The position numbers and the translations under genes were made by a program. A stretch of 56,130 nt of DNA from a virus, in IMG/VR virus record IMGVR_UViG_3300024999_000128, positions 1 to 56,130 of that record; one strand, given 5' to 3'. Position 1 is the first letter of the stretch; every line of letters begins with the position of its first letter. Below, one piece after another: positions 15,725 to 22,602 of this stretch. The notes beneath the pieces were generated by a model. The model was not told where the DNA came from and made no database searches. It worked only from the letters and a program-made list of their open reading frames with translations.

Positions 15725-15898
15725 ATGAAAATCTTATGCAAAAAACTGGGAGTAAAGTTCAATCCTGACCTTGAGACCATAGCAATAAATGGCAGGCTCA
15801 TTGTGCGGAATCGTGGTCAGATTGTTACGTCAATACCTGCTGAGAGCAGGACCGCCATTGAATACATGAACCGAGTGAACAGGAGGATCAAATCATGA
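15725..15898 (+). CDS. Small early protein, unknown
   Basis: 57 residues from MKILCKKLGVKFN; an in-frame extension upstream has no ribosome site, while GGTGGAG precedes this ATG. Basic, with a strand-rich middle (LIVRNRGQIVTSIPAES) and a helical basic C-terminus. The next gene overlaps its last four bases. Confidence 0.65.
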   Translation: MKILCKKLGVKFNPDLETIAINGRLIVRNRGQIVTSIPAESRTAIEYMNRVNRRIKS

Positions 15899-16011
15899 AG
15901 GGCCTTGTCTGCATACTTCTTGCCGTTCTAATCTATGCCGGACACCTAGCAATTATCAAGGTTTCCGCGATTATTGAACCAATAAATTTAGCCTTGCAGG
16001 TGAGGAAATGA
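15895..16011 (+). CDS. 38-residue membrane protein
   Basis: Starts MKGLVCILLAVLIYAG with one membrane helix (about residues 4-24), then a short amphipathic tail. AGGAGG precedes the ATG. It overlaps both neighbours by ATGA, so it is embedded in the early operon. Could act on the host membrane; function unknown. Confidence 0.65.
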   Translation: MKGLVCILLAVLIYAGHLAIIKVSAIIEPINLALQVRK

Positions 16012-16289
16012 AGATGACAACCGAGCATTACAAATTCATTAAGGATCAATTGTCCACAATATCTATAGATGATTTACAGAAACATTTTGTTGCATTGAAG
16101 CAAGCGCAAAAAGACAAATCCCAGCGCATTAAAGATATCGATATGCGCTTTCGGTGGGATTGCTTTTATTCCCGCAAGCTCTCCCCGTTTGCCTGTAGTC
16201 ATTTGTATTCATACCTGAATGATACGCATATTGATACAGCTTTGAAACAGATCGCTAAAGAGCTTGGTTTTCCGACAAAGGAGAAATGA
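16008..16289 (+). CDS. Small helical early protein
   Basis: 93 residues (MKMTTEHYKFIKDQLSTI start), overlapping the preceding stop as ATGA. Mostly helical and charged, with Lys/Gln-rich stretch LKQAQKDKSQRIKDID and a Trp/Cys/Tyr-containing centre. The C-terminal segment (ALKQIAKELGFPTKEK) resembles a small helical DNA-binding tail, but no domain is identified. Confidence 0.7.
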   Translation: MKMTTEHYKFIKDQLSTISIDDLQKHFVALKQAQKDKSQRIKDIDMRFRWDCFYSRKLSPFACSHLYSYLNDTHIDTALKQIAKELGFPTKEK

Positions 16290-16290
16290 A

Positions 16291-16467
16291 ATGAACGAAG
16301 AGCAGATGAACGAAATAGTTTTAATGAAGACCCGTCTACCTTTTCGCATTGTTTGGGGAATGCTCCACAAAGATCCGCCGCATACATTCTCCGTACACGC
16401 AGACTACGACAAGCGAAAAATGAACAAGGCCGCTCGTGAAGGTCATTATGTAGTCAAAGCACAATGA
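16291..16467 (+). CDS. Small early protein, unknown
   Basis: 58 residues from MNEEQMNEIVLMK with an AAAGGAG site 10 bases upstream. A helical acidic start is followed by a basic, aromatic C-terminal half. It begins just after the previous stop, in the same operon. Confidence 0.65.
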   Translation: MNEEQMNEIVLMKTRLPFRIVWGMLHKDPPHTFSVHADYDKRKMNKAAREGHYVVKAQ

Positions 16468-16478
16468 GGAGAAATGGT

Positions 16479-16598
16479 ATGAGACACATGCTAATAAGAC
16501 AAGCGCTCTCCAAGTTGTTATCCGAACCTGGTTATTATCGGTTGAGTATTTCGGCCAGGTTGCAGATTGTTCATTTTTACATTTTTGAGGTGATATAA
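16479..16598 (+). CDS. 39-residue early protein
   Basis: Starts MRHMLIRQALSKLLS after a GAGGAGAAA site and ends at 16598, where its stop overlaps the next ATG (TAATG). Amphipathic and basic N-terminally, hydrophobic at the end (IVHFYIFEVI). It could be membrane-active. Supported by ribosome site and coupling only. Confidence 0.55.
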   Translation: MRHMLIRQALSKLLSEPGYYRLSISARLQIVHFYIFEVI

Positions 16599-16846
16599 TG
16601 CTAAACTGCGAAAACCCAAATACAAATTACAAAGACATCATTGAAGATTTCAAGGTCAGTGATGAAGGATTGCAGCACGAAAGCAATATAGCTGCAGATT
16701 TTGAACACGGACAGTGGTTCATAACATGCTTAACATGTGGAGCACAATGGTCTGTCAATGACGCTGAAGGCAGAGACGGAGACTACTACCAATTTGACGA
16801 AGTCACCGCCGGAGATGACTACTGCCTTAATTCTGAAGATCGTTAA
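16598..16846 (+). CDS. Acidic early protein with a CxxC knuckle
   Basis: 82 residues, strongly acidic. CLTCGAQWSV is a zinc-knuckle-like element and further Cys lie near both ends (Cys4; DDYCLN). It resembles small phage proteins that bear one half of a zinc ribbon. Function unknown. Confidence 0.7.
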   Translation: MLNCENPNTNYKDIIEDFKVSDEGLQHESNIAADFEHGQWFITCLTCGAQWSVNDAEGRDGDYYQFDEVTAGDDYCLNSEDR

Positions 16847-16854
16847 TCCATCGT

Positions 16855-16876
16855 GCCCGGTTCGCCGGGCCTTATG
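16855..16876 (+). terminator. UUCG-loop hairpin, probable weak terminator or processing site
   Basis: GCCCGG-TTCG-CCGGGC gives a six-bp GC stem with a UUCG tetraloop, followed by CTTATGTT. The short T tract makes read-through likely. It separates two blocks of early genes. Confidence 0.6.
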
Positions 16877-16906
16877 TTAAAAACCAAAAATTGAAAGGGG
16901 AATACT

Positions 16907-17185
16907 ATGCAGCGAGTAACGAAGAAAGACCTTGAAATGGTTGTAGCTAGGATCAACAAAGTAACTGGAAACCCGGAAACCGCATACACCAGAAAAGACG
17001 GAACCTACCAGGCGAACCCTGGGTGTTACCATCTCTCATGGGCTTACGGCGGAGTCTGCCTTGAACAGATGAGCAATGAAGGCGGAGGAGTACGGACTGT
17101 GCTGCATACAGGGTACACGACAAAAAGCCGATTGATGGATGCAATGCAGGCATACTTGAAAGGGCTGGAGGAGGGGAGCAAATGA
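16907..17185 (+). CDS. Early protein, unknown
   Basis: 92 residues (MQRVTKKDLEMVVARINK). An AAAGGGGAA site precedes the ATG. The order helix, turn with YQANPGCYHLSWAYGGVCLEQM, strand, helix resembles small phage proteins of unknown role. The start of the next gene overlaps the stop by four bases. Confidence 0.75.
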   Translation: MQRVTKKDLEMVVARINKVTGNPETAYTRKDGTYQANPGCYHLSWAYGGVCLEQMSNEGGGVRTVLHTGYTTKSRLMDAMQAYLKGLEEGSK

Positions 17186-17436
17186 AAAGAATAATTATGA
17201 CAGAAACATTTGACGGCAAACTACATAAAACGGAGAAGGACGCGGTCAGGCACTTGGATATCATGTACACTAATGCGGTGTCTGAGATAGCGGTAAAACT
17301 CACACAATACGGTGAAGGAAAATACCAGAAAACAAAGGACTGGATTGATAGCAATTTGGAGTTATTCATCCAAGCGAGAAGAATAAAAGACGACTTTGCC
17401 TATCCACAAGACGACGACATCGAAGAGGACGAGTAA
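17182..17436 (+). CDS. Early protein with acidic C-terminus
   Basis: 84 residues, MKRIIMTETFDGKLHKTEKD start. A mostly helical body and a very acidic tail (DDDIEEDE). It is the last gene before the 0.9-kb non-coding region. Family unknown. Confidence 0.75.
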   Translation: MKRIIMTETFDGKLHKTEKDAVRHLDIMYTNAVSEIAVKLTQYGEGKYQKTKDWIDSNLELFIQARRIKDDFAYPQDDDIEEDE

Positions 17437-17449
17437 CAGTTTGATACCT

Positions 17450-17500
17450 AAAACATGCAGGCCCGAGGCCCCAAAAAACGAAAGTCTGCATGTTTTGAGT
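17450..17500 (+). terminator. Long-stem hairpin after the first early gene block
   Basis: AAAACATGCAG at 17450-17460 pairs perfectly with CTGCATGTTTT at 17486-17496, with a 25-base loop that itself has a GGCC-type mini-stem. The 3' arm ends in TTTT. It lies 13 bases after the last stop and is probably a rho-independent terminator, possibly functional from both sides. Confidence 0.65.
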
Positions 17501-18071
17501 AGTGAATTGTTACAGGTGATGTAACAGGAATATACATTTGTAGTAACATTCTGATACATAAAAAGTAACAAAACTATACTGCCGCCAGGAGGTCAAACAC
17601 TGGCGAGGTAGCAGAATACTGTTAGGAAAGTGCGGATCACACCACGTCTTAGATGATTTTTATCTGAAAAAATTTTGATGTTTTACTGAAAAAATGTAAA
17701 CTGAAACCTGGCGGGTCCATAAAATGATACGTTTAGAGGAGATTAAACACAGGGATGATGGAGCAAAAAATATTGCCAATTCTTGCCTATTCCTCTGACT
17801 GTAGGATGAAAACATGTACCACAATGTGGTGTTTTAGCGGGTCGGGCGAGCAGGCATGTAACATATCGCGGACCGAGAAGAGGCGAAAATTGATTTTTCT
17901 GTGGCATAGTTTACACGAAAAAGGGTATTTCTAGAGATTTGAGCGGCGGCGGAGGGTTCCAGCCACGCGGAGAAAATCTAATAAAATCATACCCCTTATA
18001 TTATATTTATTAAATAATATATATATATATAGTAAAAAAAGACATAGGCACTGCCTACGCGCTGGCCATTT

Positions 18072-18143
18072 GGTCCGCGATATGATACATCAGCCTAACA
18101 CTGGCATGTCTACCAATTTAATTGATGTAGCATATTACGGACC
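18072..18143. repeat. Inverted pair of 19-bp elements
   Basis: GGTCCGCGATATGATACAT (18072-18090) and ATGTAGCATATTACGGACC (18125-18143) face each other and match at 16 of 19 positions; the flanking CA/TG extends the pairing. Another forward copy at 17856-17874 matches the first at 18 of 19. Confidence 0.8.
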
Positions 18144-18272
18144 AAAATACATACAAACTGAGTATGATTTTCGTTTTCAGGTTAAATTCGTCATACCATC
18201 CAGCCTAACCATATGGAATCATTGTAATTCAATCTGAAAAAACTTATTTTCACATTATTTATTGTAAACCGC

Positions 18273-18300
18273 TTGACTTTATCTTCCTGCTTAGTATATT
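18273..18300 (+). promoter_or_regulatory. Strong sigma70-type promoter before the HTH regulator
   Basis: TTGACT at 18273-18278 and TATATT at 18295-18300, spaced by 16 bases. A GTAAACC element at 18264-18270 abuts the -35 box. The ATG of the next gene is 27 bases after the -10. Confidence 0.75.
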
Positions 18301-18326
18301 ATGACTACATAAGGAGGAAAAACACA

Positions 18327-18716
18327 ATGGACGGACAACGACTGCAAGAAGTGCGACATATGGCAGGCTGGTCAGTCTTTTACGCAGCCAAACAATTCAA
18401 CATCTCAGAGAGCTATTACAGACGGCTCGAAAAATCAACCAGCGTCCCGGCGCGTATAGCCGACTTTATGGAAATTAAAGCAAAGGAAGACCCAAAGTAT
18501 ATAAAGACAGAAAGGCGAGCCACCCCGGCCCACTTAACAGCCTTCCGCCAAGCCTTCCACCTGACCCAGGAAAAAGCCTCCGACCTTCTTGGGGTCTCAA
18601 GGATCACCTGGAACCGCTGGGAGAACGGCCAGACCACGATCCCGAAACACATGCTCCACACATTGCGGGGCATGGTCGCACAACTCAAATCTGAACAACA
18701 GGAGCCCAAACCATGA
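18327..18716 (+). CDS. Two-HTH (XRE-like) DNA-binding regulator
   Basis: 129 residues from the ATG at 18327 (AAGGAGG site). Two helix-turn-helix units are visible: residues about 5-45 (LQEVRHMAGWSVFYAAKQFN then SESYYRRLEKS) and about 68-115 (FRQAFHLTQEKASDLLGVSR then WNRWENGQ). The second is a clear XRE type. It is transcribed from a strong promoter that carries a GTAAACC element, so autoregulation is plausible. It could bind the GTAAACC sites or the 19-bp repeats next door; neither is shown. Confidence 0.8.
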   Translation: MDGQRLQEVRHMAGWSVFYAAKQFNISESYYRRLEKSTSVPARIADFMEIKAKEDPKYIKTERRATPAHLTAFRQAFHLTQEKASDLLGVSRITWNRWENGQTTIPKHMLHTLRGMVAQLKSEQQEPKP

Positions 18717-19147
18717 ACACCATCGACACCAGAGACCTTTACAAGAGACAGCAGGAACTGCAAAGCGAATTGGAAACTCTCCAGGATGCTGTTAGCGACG
18801 CGCAAGAAGAATATGAAGCTGAGTACGGCCCCGACGCCCAAGGGTTCAGCCACGAGCACCAGGAGGCAGAAAAAGCCCTCTCAGACTGGCAGTCAGAATA
18901 CCAAGAAGAACTCGACGAACTCAACGCCCTTGAATCTGAAGTCGGTGACGAGTGGATGCACGGCGCGGCCCTGGTCGACGAGGACGATTTCATTGAGTAC
19001 GTGCAAGACCTGGCGGAAGATATGGGAGCGACCGCTGGCGTCGACCATTCCTGGCTGGTCATCGACTGGGAAGCCACAGCCGACAATGTGAAGATGGACT
19101 ATTCAAGCTGCGAGTACCAAGGCACCACTTACTTATTCAGAAGCTAA
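18713..19147 (+). CDS. Coiled-coil protein with conserved phage/plasmid C-terminal domain
   Basis: 144 residues, ATGA overlap with the HTH gene. Residues about 8-80 are acidic coiled coil (QQELQSELETLQDAVSD). The C-terminal part (FIEYVQDLAEDMGA, then WLVIDWEATADNVKMDYSS, ending YLFRS) matches a domain recalled from many phages and plasmids near antirestriction genes. An antirestriction or DNA-mimic role is only a guess, encouraged by the strong negative charge. Confidence 0.75.
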   Translation: MNTIDTRDLYKRQQELQSELETLQDAVSDAQEEYEAEYGPDAQGFSHEHQEAEKALSDWQSEYQEELDELNALESEVGDEWMHGAALVDEDDFIEYVQDLAEDMGATAGVDHSWLVIDWEATADNVKMDYSSCEYQGTTYLFRS

Positions 19148-19167
19148 CAACTACCAAGGAGACCACC

Positions 19168-19761
19168 ATGAACTTACCTGCATCCAAATTAATCAAGAAC
19201 CAGAAGATCACCAAGACAAGAACCCTCGGCAACGAGCGCTTAACCGTCACCATCCGTCACGACGACGAGTGCGGCAATGGGCACAACACGTTCGCCATCA
19301 CTGGCGACCTCGCCCACCTGCGCCGGGGCGTGTGGCTAGAGGACTCTTTCGGTATGCTCCATGACGAGGTGACCCGGTTCTTCCCCGACCTCGCACCGCT
19401 CTTGAAATGGCACTTGTGTAGCACTGACGGCCCGATGCACTACGTAGCCAACTCGATTTATCACGCCAGGGCAATACCCAAGGAGCAAGGGCAGTGGTAT
19501 TTCTATCTTGAAGACAATCTGATCAAGATCGTAAACCGGGAAGAACGGGAAAAGTTCATCGCCCGTTATGGCACCTGGGCGGAGTTCAAGCCCTACTATA
19601 ACACCATGGCCAAAGACCCCGACCTCGCCGCCGCCCGGTCCTGCGCCATCTGGCCTGAAGCAGAGCTTGCAGACTTCACCGAGGAAAACCTCCTCGTGCG
19701 GTTGCCTGCACTGATGGAGGAGTTCAAAACTGCTGTTGAGTCGCTGGGCCTGGTGTACTGA
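19168..19761 (+). CDS. Conserved hypothetical phage protein
   Basis: 197 residues, AAGGAGA site. N-terminal basic segment, then LTVTIRHDDECGNGHNTFAI and a mixed alpha/beta body. It closely resembles a hypothetical protein I recall in many temperate and lytic phage early regions, but I know no function. No membrane segment and no nuclease motif. The GC-rich 84-base gap after it has a GAGGGACCAGCGCCCTC partial hairpin. Confidence 0.7.
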   Translation: MNLPASKLIKNQKITKTRTLGNERLTVTIRHDDECGNGHNTFAITGDLAHLRRGVWLEDSFGMLHDEVTRFFPDLAPLLKWHLCSTDGPMHYVANSIYHARAIPKEQGQWYFYLEDNLIKIVNREEREKFIARYGTWAEFKPYYNTMAKDPDLAAARSCAIWPEAELADFTEENLLVRLPALMEEFKTAVESLGLVY

Positions 19762-19845
19762 GCCGCCCGGCTCCTGGGGAGGGACCAGCGCCCTCCTCGG
19801 TGGCGAGGCAGCACAGACAAAACACTTAAATAGGAGGAAAAAATC

Positions 19846-20028
19846 ATGACACACGATCTGAAGAACGAAATAGAGATGAAAGCGGACGCCCTTGCAGAGT
19901 CGTATGGTTGGTGGGGAGAACATCCAAAATACACAGCCGACGATTGGCAGGATGAGGTGTATCACGGCAACACCCGGTCTGGGTACTGGGTGTGGGTAGC
20001 TAATTTTATTGACAGCGATGGAGAGTAA
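19846..20028 (+). CDS. Small acidic/aromatic protein
   Basis: 60 residues with a TAGGAGG site. Trp- and Tyr-rich (SYGWWGEHPKY, then GYWVWVANFIDSDGE). Probably a small cytoplasmic protein; family unknown. Confidence 0.7.
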   Translation: MTHDLKNEIEMKADALAESYGWWGEHPKYTADDWQDEVYHGNTRSGYWVWVANFIDSDGE

Positions 20029-20031
20029 CCC

Positions 20032-20364
20032 ATGCCCAAACCCTCAACAGTAGCAGACATATTCGAGCAGTTAAGGACTCACGGCACCGTGCCGTGGCAA
20101 GATGAGGATAAACCAGCAGAGGAGGTTGAAATGCAGAAATACACAGTCCTGATGATCACACCTGATTACCTGTCCAACGCTTACGGACATGACTCCTACT
20201 GCGCCTGGGTGGAAGCTGAGAACGTCGAGCAGGCGCAGATGGAGGGCCAGATAGAGGCAGCCAGAGAACTCACCGACCCCGACGACACGGACCCGAGCCG
20301 CCCCGAGGACTTTTTCATTGTCTTCGTCTGCGAAGGTCACATTGAAGACATTAAAACTTGGTAA
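20032..20364 (+). CDS. Hypothetical phage protein
   Basis: 110 residues starting MPKPSTVADIFEQL, three bases after the preceding stop. An internal ATG at residue 34, preceded by AGAGGAGG, could start a shorter form (MQKYTVLMITPDYL). The C-terminal part is acidic with Asp/Pro (ELTDPDDTDPSRPEDF) and ends in a strand-rich segment. Both starts have ribosome sites, so two products are possible. Confidence 0.65.
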   Translation: MPKPSTVADIFEQLRTHGTVPWQDEDKPAEEVEMQKYTVLMITPDYLSNAYGHDSYCAWVEAENVEQAQMEGQIEAARELTDPDDTDPSRPEDFFIVFVCEGHIEDIKTW

Positions 20365-20374
20365 GGAGGAAACC

Positions 20375-20575
20375 ATGACACAAGCCAACAAAACAAGAGC
20401 CGAACGCGCCCGCGCAGCATTGGCAGACTACCTGGAGGACGATCTACAGACAGCCCTGATTGATCTTCTGACCGATGCCCTGCACCTGGCACGCCTCGAC
20501 AAGGAGGTTGTGGACCTGGAGAAAGCCATATTTATGTCAAAAATGCACTACCGAGACGAGGAGATGTACCCATGA
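20375..20575 (+). CDS. Small helical protein
   Basis: 66 residues from MTQANKTRAERARAAL (AAGGAGG site). Almost wholly helical and charged, with a Leu-rich middle. The next ATG overlaps its last four bases. Unknown function. Confidence 0.7.
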   Translation: MTQANKTRAERARAALADYLEDDLQTALIDLLTDALHLARLDKEVVDLEKAIFMSKMHYRDEEMYP

Positions 20576-20898
20576 AAACCTTCAACGTGATGACCAACAT
20601 CGGCACGGCAAAGTACGTTGTCAATCTCCACGATGGCGAGAAAACGCACAACGATGGAAGTCAGTTTTTTGACATTGAGATTTTCAAAAACAAGAAAGCC
20701 CTTGCCGCTTTTCGTTTCTGGCCTGCTCAAGGCTGGGTACAAGGAGATCAAATGAAATCCCTACTCCTCTACGCCTTCGCCCTTTCCCTGATAGCTCTCC
20801 TGTCCTTCGCTTTCATCCGCACCCTGCCGGAGGCCGTAGACAAACTTACCCAGCACCAGACCGAGATAAAGGTGACCTATGACAACGCCCAGTATTAA
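20572..20898 (+). CDS. Soluble phage domain fused in frame to a membrane peptide
   Basis: 108 residues. Residues 1-60 (AKYVVNLHDGEKTHNDGSQFFDIEIFKNKKA) match a small soluble phage protein family recalled as ending about here. Residues 61-108 start MKSLLLYAFALSLIAL, a membrane helix with short tail. At 20740-20754 the DNA reads a full ribosome site (AAGGAGATCAA) and ATG, with no stop between the parts. It therefore looks like two genes joined by loss of a stop, with the second still able to start on its own at 20752. Confidence 0.7.
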   Translation: MKTFNVMTNIGTAKYVVNLHDGEKTHNDGSQFFDIEIFKNKKALAAFRFWPAQGWVQGDQMKSLLLYAFALSLIALLSFAFIRTLPEAVDKLTQHQTEIKVTYDNAQY

Positions 20899-21232
20899 GC
20901 CAACAAGGGTGATCCGACCACCACGCCGCATCACCCTGCCCTCCGGCCAGAAGACCTATGAGCTTGACTGCGATGACGGCAAGAGCTACACCTCGGGCGA
21001 TCTGGCGGTCCTCATCGGTCTTGCCAACGGTGCCAGCCTGGTGCAGCGCATGGCCCGGATGGGTTGGGACAGCCCGACCCTCCTCGCCCCTCCTGCCAAA
21101 AGGGGGTTCTGCATCTCCGGCGAGTCGGCCAAAAACGCCGGCAGTGCTGAGTGGGCCGCGCTGTCAGGCAAGGACAGGAGCGCAAACTTATGGAAAATTC
21201 CTGCTGCCGGGACGTTTGAGTTGAAATATTAA
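20879..21232 (+). CDS. Hypothetical basic protein
   Basis: 117 residues, overlapping the previous gene by 20 bases. Basic Pro/Arg-rich start (RVIRPPRRITLPSG), then LIGLANGASLVQRMARMGWDSP which has a helix-turn-helix-like look, and a C-terminal Gly/Ala stretch. Possible DNA-binding role; unproven. Confidence 0.65.
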   Translation: MTTPSIKPTRVIRPPRRITLPSGQKTYELDCDDGKSYTSGDLAVLIGLANGASLVQRMARMGWDSPTLLAPPAKRGFCISGESAKNAGSAEWAALSGKDRSANLWKIPAAGTFELKY

Positions 21233-21260
21233 TTGCATTTATTTGTAAACTGCGTAACAT
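21233..21260 (+). promoter_or_regulatory. Promoter-like element with GTAAACT box
   Basis: TTGCAT (21233-21238) and TAACAT (21255-21260) are 16 bases apart, and TTTGTAAACT lies in the spacer. The -10 is weak, which would suit activator control. The next ATG is at 21287. Confidence 0.5.
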
Positions 21261-21286
21261 AAAAGAAACTCAAAAAGGAGAACAGA

Positions 21287-21718
21287 ATGGGCTGCGACAT
21301 ACATCTGCACGTTGAGGTTAAGATCGACGGACAATGGCACCACCTTGCTAATCCTGCCATCATCAGGAACTATGCCTTATTTGCGAAGATGGCTGATGTT
21401 CGTAACTACGACAGCAGCATAGCTCCGATCTCGGAACCGAAAGGCTTGCCTGACGACATGACGTTCTTGACCGCGCTCGATGCGAAGCACTGGGGGGTTG
21501 ATGCTCATTCTGAATCATGGCTGGGGCCTGATGAGATTGCTGCCTTGTCTGTGTGGCTGGACTCCTTTTTTGACGAGCAGTCGCTAGAGTATGATTTAGA
21601 ACACGGCATCCTGCACTGCTACTTGTTTGGCAACTCCTTTGCTGGGTGGAAGAAATACCCAGAAGACAATGATTTCAACATTGAAGATGTTCGTTTCGTG
21701 TTCTGGTTTGATAACTGA
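21287..21718 (+). CDS. Conserved phage protein (MGCDIH family)
   Basis: 143 residues starting MGCDIHLHVEVKIDGQWHHL, with an AAAGGAG site. This opening is characteristic of a widespread phage family of unknown function. His and Cys in the first ten residues may bind metal. It is the only gene between the preceding promoter-like element and two terminators, so it appears to form its own transcription unit. Confidence 0.8.
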   Translation: MGCDIHLHVEVKIDGQWHHLANPAIIRNYALFAKMADVRNYDSSIAPISEPKGLPDDMTFLTALDAKHWGVDAHSESWLGPDEIAALSVWLDSFFDEQSLEYDLEHGILHCYLFGNSFAGWKKYPEDNDFNIEDVRFVFWFDN

Positions 21719-21790
21719 AGAAGTCCTGTTATGCACTTGTAAGAAGCCCGCCCCATCCTTTGCAGGTATGGGGCTGTGGCAGTGAAACCA

Positions 21791-21811
21791 GGCGGATGTT
21801 CCGCCCTTTTT
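21791..21811 (+). terminator. Rho-independent terminator
   Basis: GGCGGA-TGT-TCCGCC followed by CTTTTT: six GC-rich pairs, three-base loop, T5 tract. Confidence 0.8.
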
Positions 21812-22008
21812 GAAAGAAACCGATGAGTATGCGGAAACGTCAATAACAGCAAAAAGGAGGTAGAGCCATGTAACCATCAGCCTCGTATCAACCGCGCCTG
21901 ACGAGCGCAAGCCGACAAAAATCAACCGGAGACACTGACATGAGAGGACATCCGATCAGCAAGGGCAGTTCAATTTGAGGGAATAATTTTAATTATGGGT
22001 GACATACA

Positions 22009-22036
22009 GCCCGACCCCCGCAAAGGGTCGGGCTTT
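22009..22036 (+). terminator. Second hairpin terminator
   Basis: GCCCGACCC-(7-base loop)-GGGTCGGGC gives nine perfect pairs, followed by TTT only. Strong stem but short T tract; may also act as a 5' structure for the next gene. Confidence 0.7.
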
Positions 22037-22077
22037 GGAGGTAGGAGCAGTTAAATAATTTCTAAAAGGAGACCACC

Positions 22078-22206
22078 ATGCCAAAAACTTATGACGACGA
22101 CACCCCGCTCGACGGCCTGTCAACAAAGGAAAAACTCGCCTGGTTCTGCTTCGCCATCGCCTGGGCCATTTTTATCTGTGGTTTTTTTGCTTGGTTGGGG
22201 AGGTAG
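22078..22206 (+). CDS. 42-residue membrane protein
   Basis: Starts MPKTYDDDTPLDGLSTKE after AAGGAGACC, then one membrane helix (WFCFAIAWAIFICGFFAWLG). Acidic outside, hydrophobic C-terminus. It opens the operon leading into the DNA polymerase. Function unknown. Confidence 0.65.
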   Translation: MPKTYDDDTPLDGLSTKEKLAWFCFAIAWAIFICGFFAWLGR

Positions 22207-22209
22207 AGA

Positions 22210-22407
22210 ATGTCCAAAAAAGATTATGCACCAATATGGGCGGACAGGCATGAGGGTTGGGTAGATAAGTCTGTGCGGTCAAAAGACTGTGAATGCGCGG
22301 AGTGTGGACCTTCTGCCGCAGTGTATGCGAAGGTCACCGAAGACTCGTTGTATGATTGGAGATGTGCATCCTGTGGGTACACTCCTGAGTGGGTAGAAGG
22401 AGCCTGA
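22210..22407 (+). CDS. Small zinc-ribbon protein
   Basis: 65 residues; two CxxC knuckles (CECAECG and CASCGY) flank an acidic helix. GGGGAGG ribosome site in the preceding gene's end. Probably binds one zinc; target unknown. Confidence 0.7.
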   Translation: MSKKDYAPIWADRHEGWVDKSVRSKDCECAECGPSAAVYAKVTEDSLYDWRCASCGYTPEWVEGA

Positions 22408-22410
22408 GCC

Positions 22411-22602
22411 ATGACCCCCGAACAAATCAAATTCATCCGCACCACCCTCGGCCGAACCCAGCAGGACATGGCCAAGATCCTCGGGGTCTCCGTCAGCGTC
22501 TGGCAACTGTGGGAGTCGGGCGCGGGCGGGCCGAAACCGGAGAACATGACCAAACTTCTGAAGCTCCACCATCATGTGGTAGGGCGGGAGGGGAGAGAAT
22601 GA
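22411..22602 (+). CDS. XRE-family helix-turn-helix protein
   Basis: 63 residues, nearly all one HTH: IKFIRTTLGRTQQDMAKILG, then SVSVWQLWESG and PENMTKLLKL. Likely a small transcriptional regulator. It overlaps the DNA polymerase start by four bases (ATGA), so it may couple regulation to polymerase expression. Confidence 0.8.
   Translation: MTPEQIKFIRTTLGRTQQDMAKILGVSVSVWQLWESGAGGPKPENMTKLLKLHHHVVGREGRE

Larger units (their letters stand above)
17437..18326. other. Non-coding region with repeats: candidate replication origin
   Basis: This 890-base gap holds no convincing gene. Four related 19-bp elements (consensus ATGTANCATATNNCGGACC) lie at 17714-17732 (reverse, degenerate), 17856-17874 (forward), 18072-18090 (reverse) and 18125-18143 (forward). 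Between the second and third lies an AT-only-like tract (about 17976-18040). A TAGGCA-C-TGCCTA palindrome is at 18045-18057. A terminator opens the region and a promoter closes it. Iterons beside an AT-rich unwinding tract are typical of replication origins; they could instead be operators. Confidence 0.55.
21719..22077 (+). other. Intergenic stretch with two terminators and a start-stop codon pair
   Basis: No gene of useful length. It holds the terminator at 21791-21811, a strong ribosome site (AAAAAGGAGG) followed by ATG-TAA at 21868-21873, and a possible 12-codon reading frame at 21940-21978 (MRGHPISKGSSI) after GGAGA. The second terminator lies at 22009-22036. Confidence 0.55.

Noticed and set aside
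18010-18031. TA dinucleotide microsatellite as a separate feature
   Set aside because: Part of the AT-rich tract of the candidate origin; short and impure.
18327-18716. Lysogeny repressor (CI-type)
   Set aside because: Two HTH units but no peptidase or oligomerisation domain and no integrase; called a regulator only.
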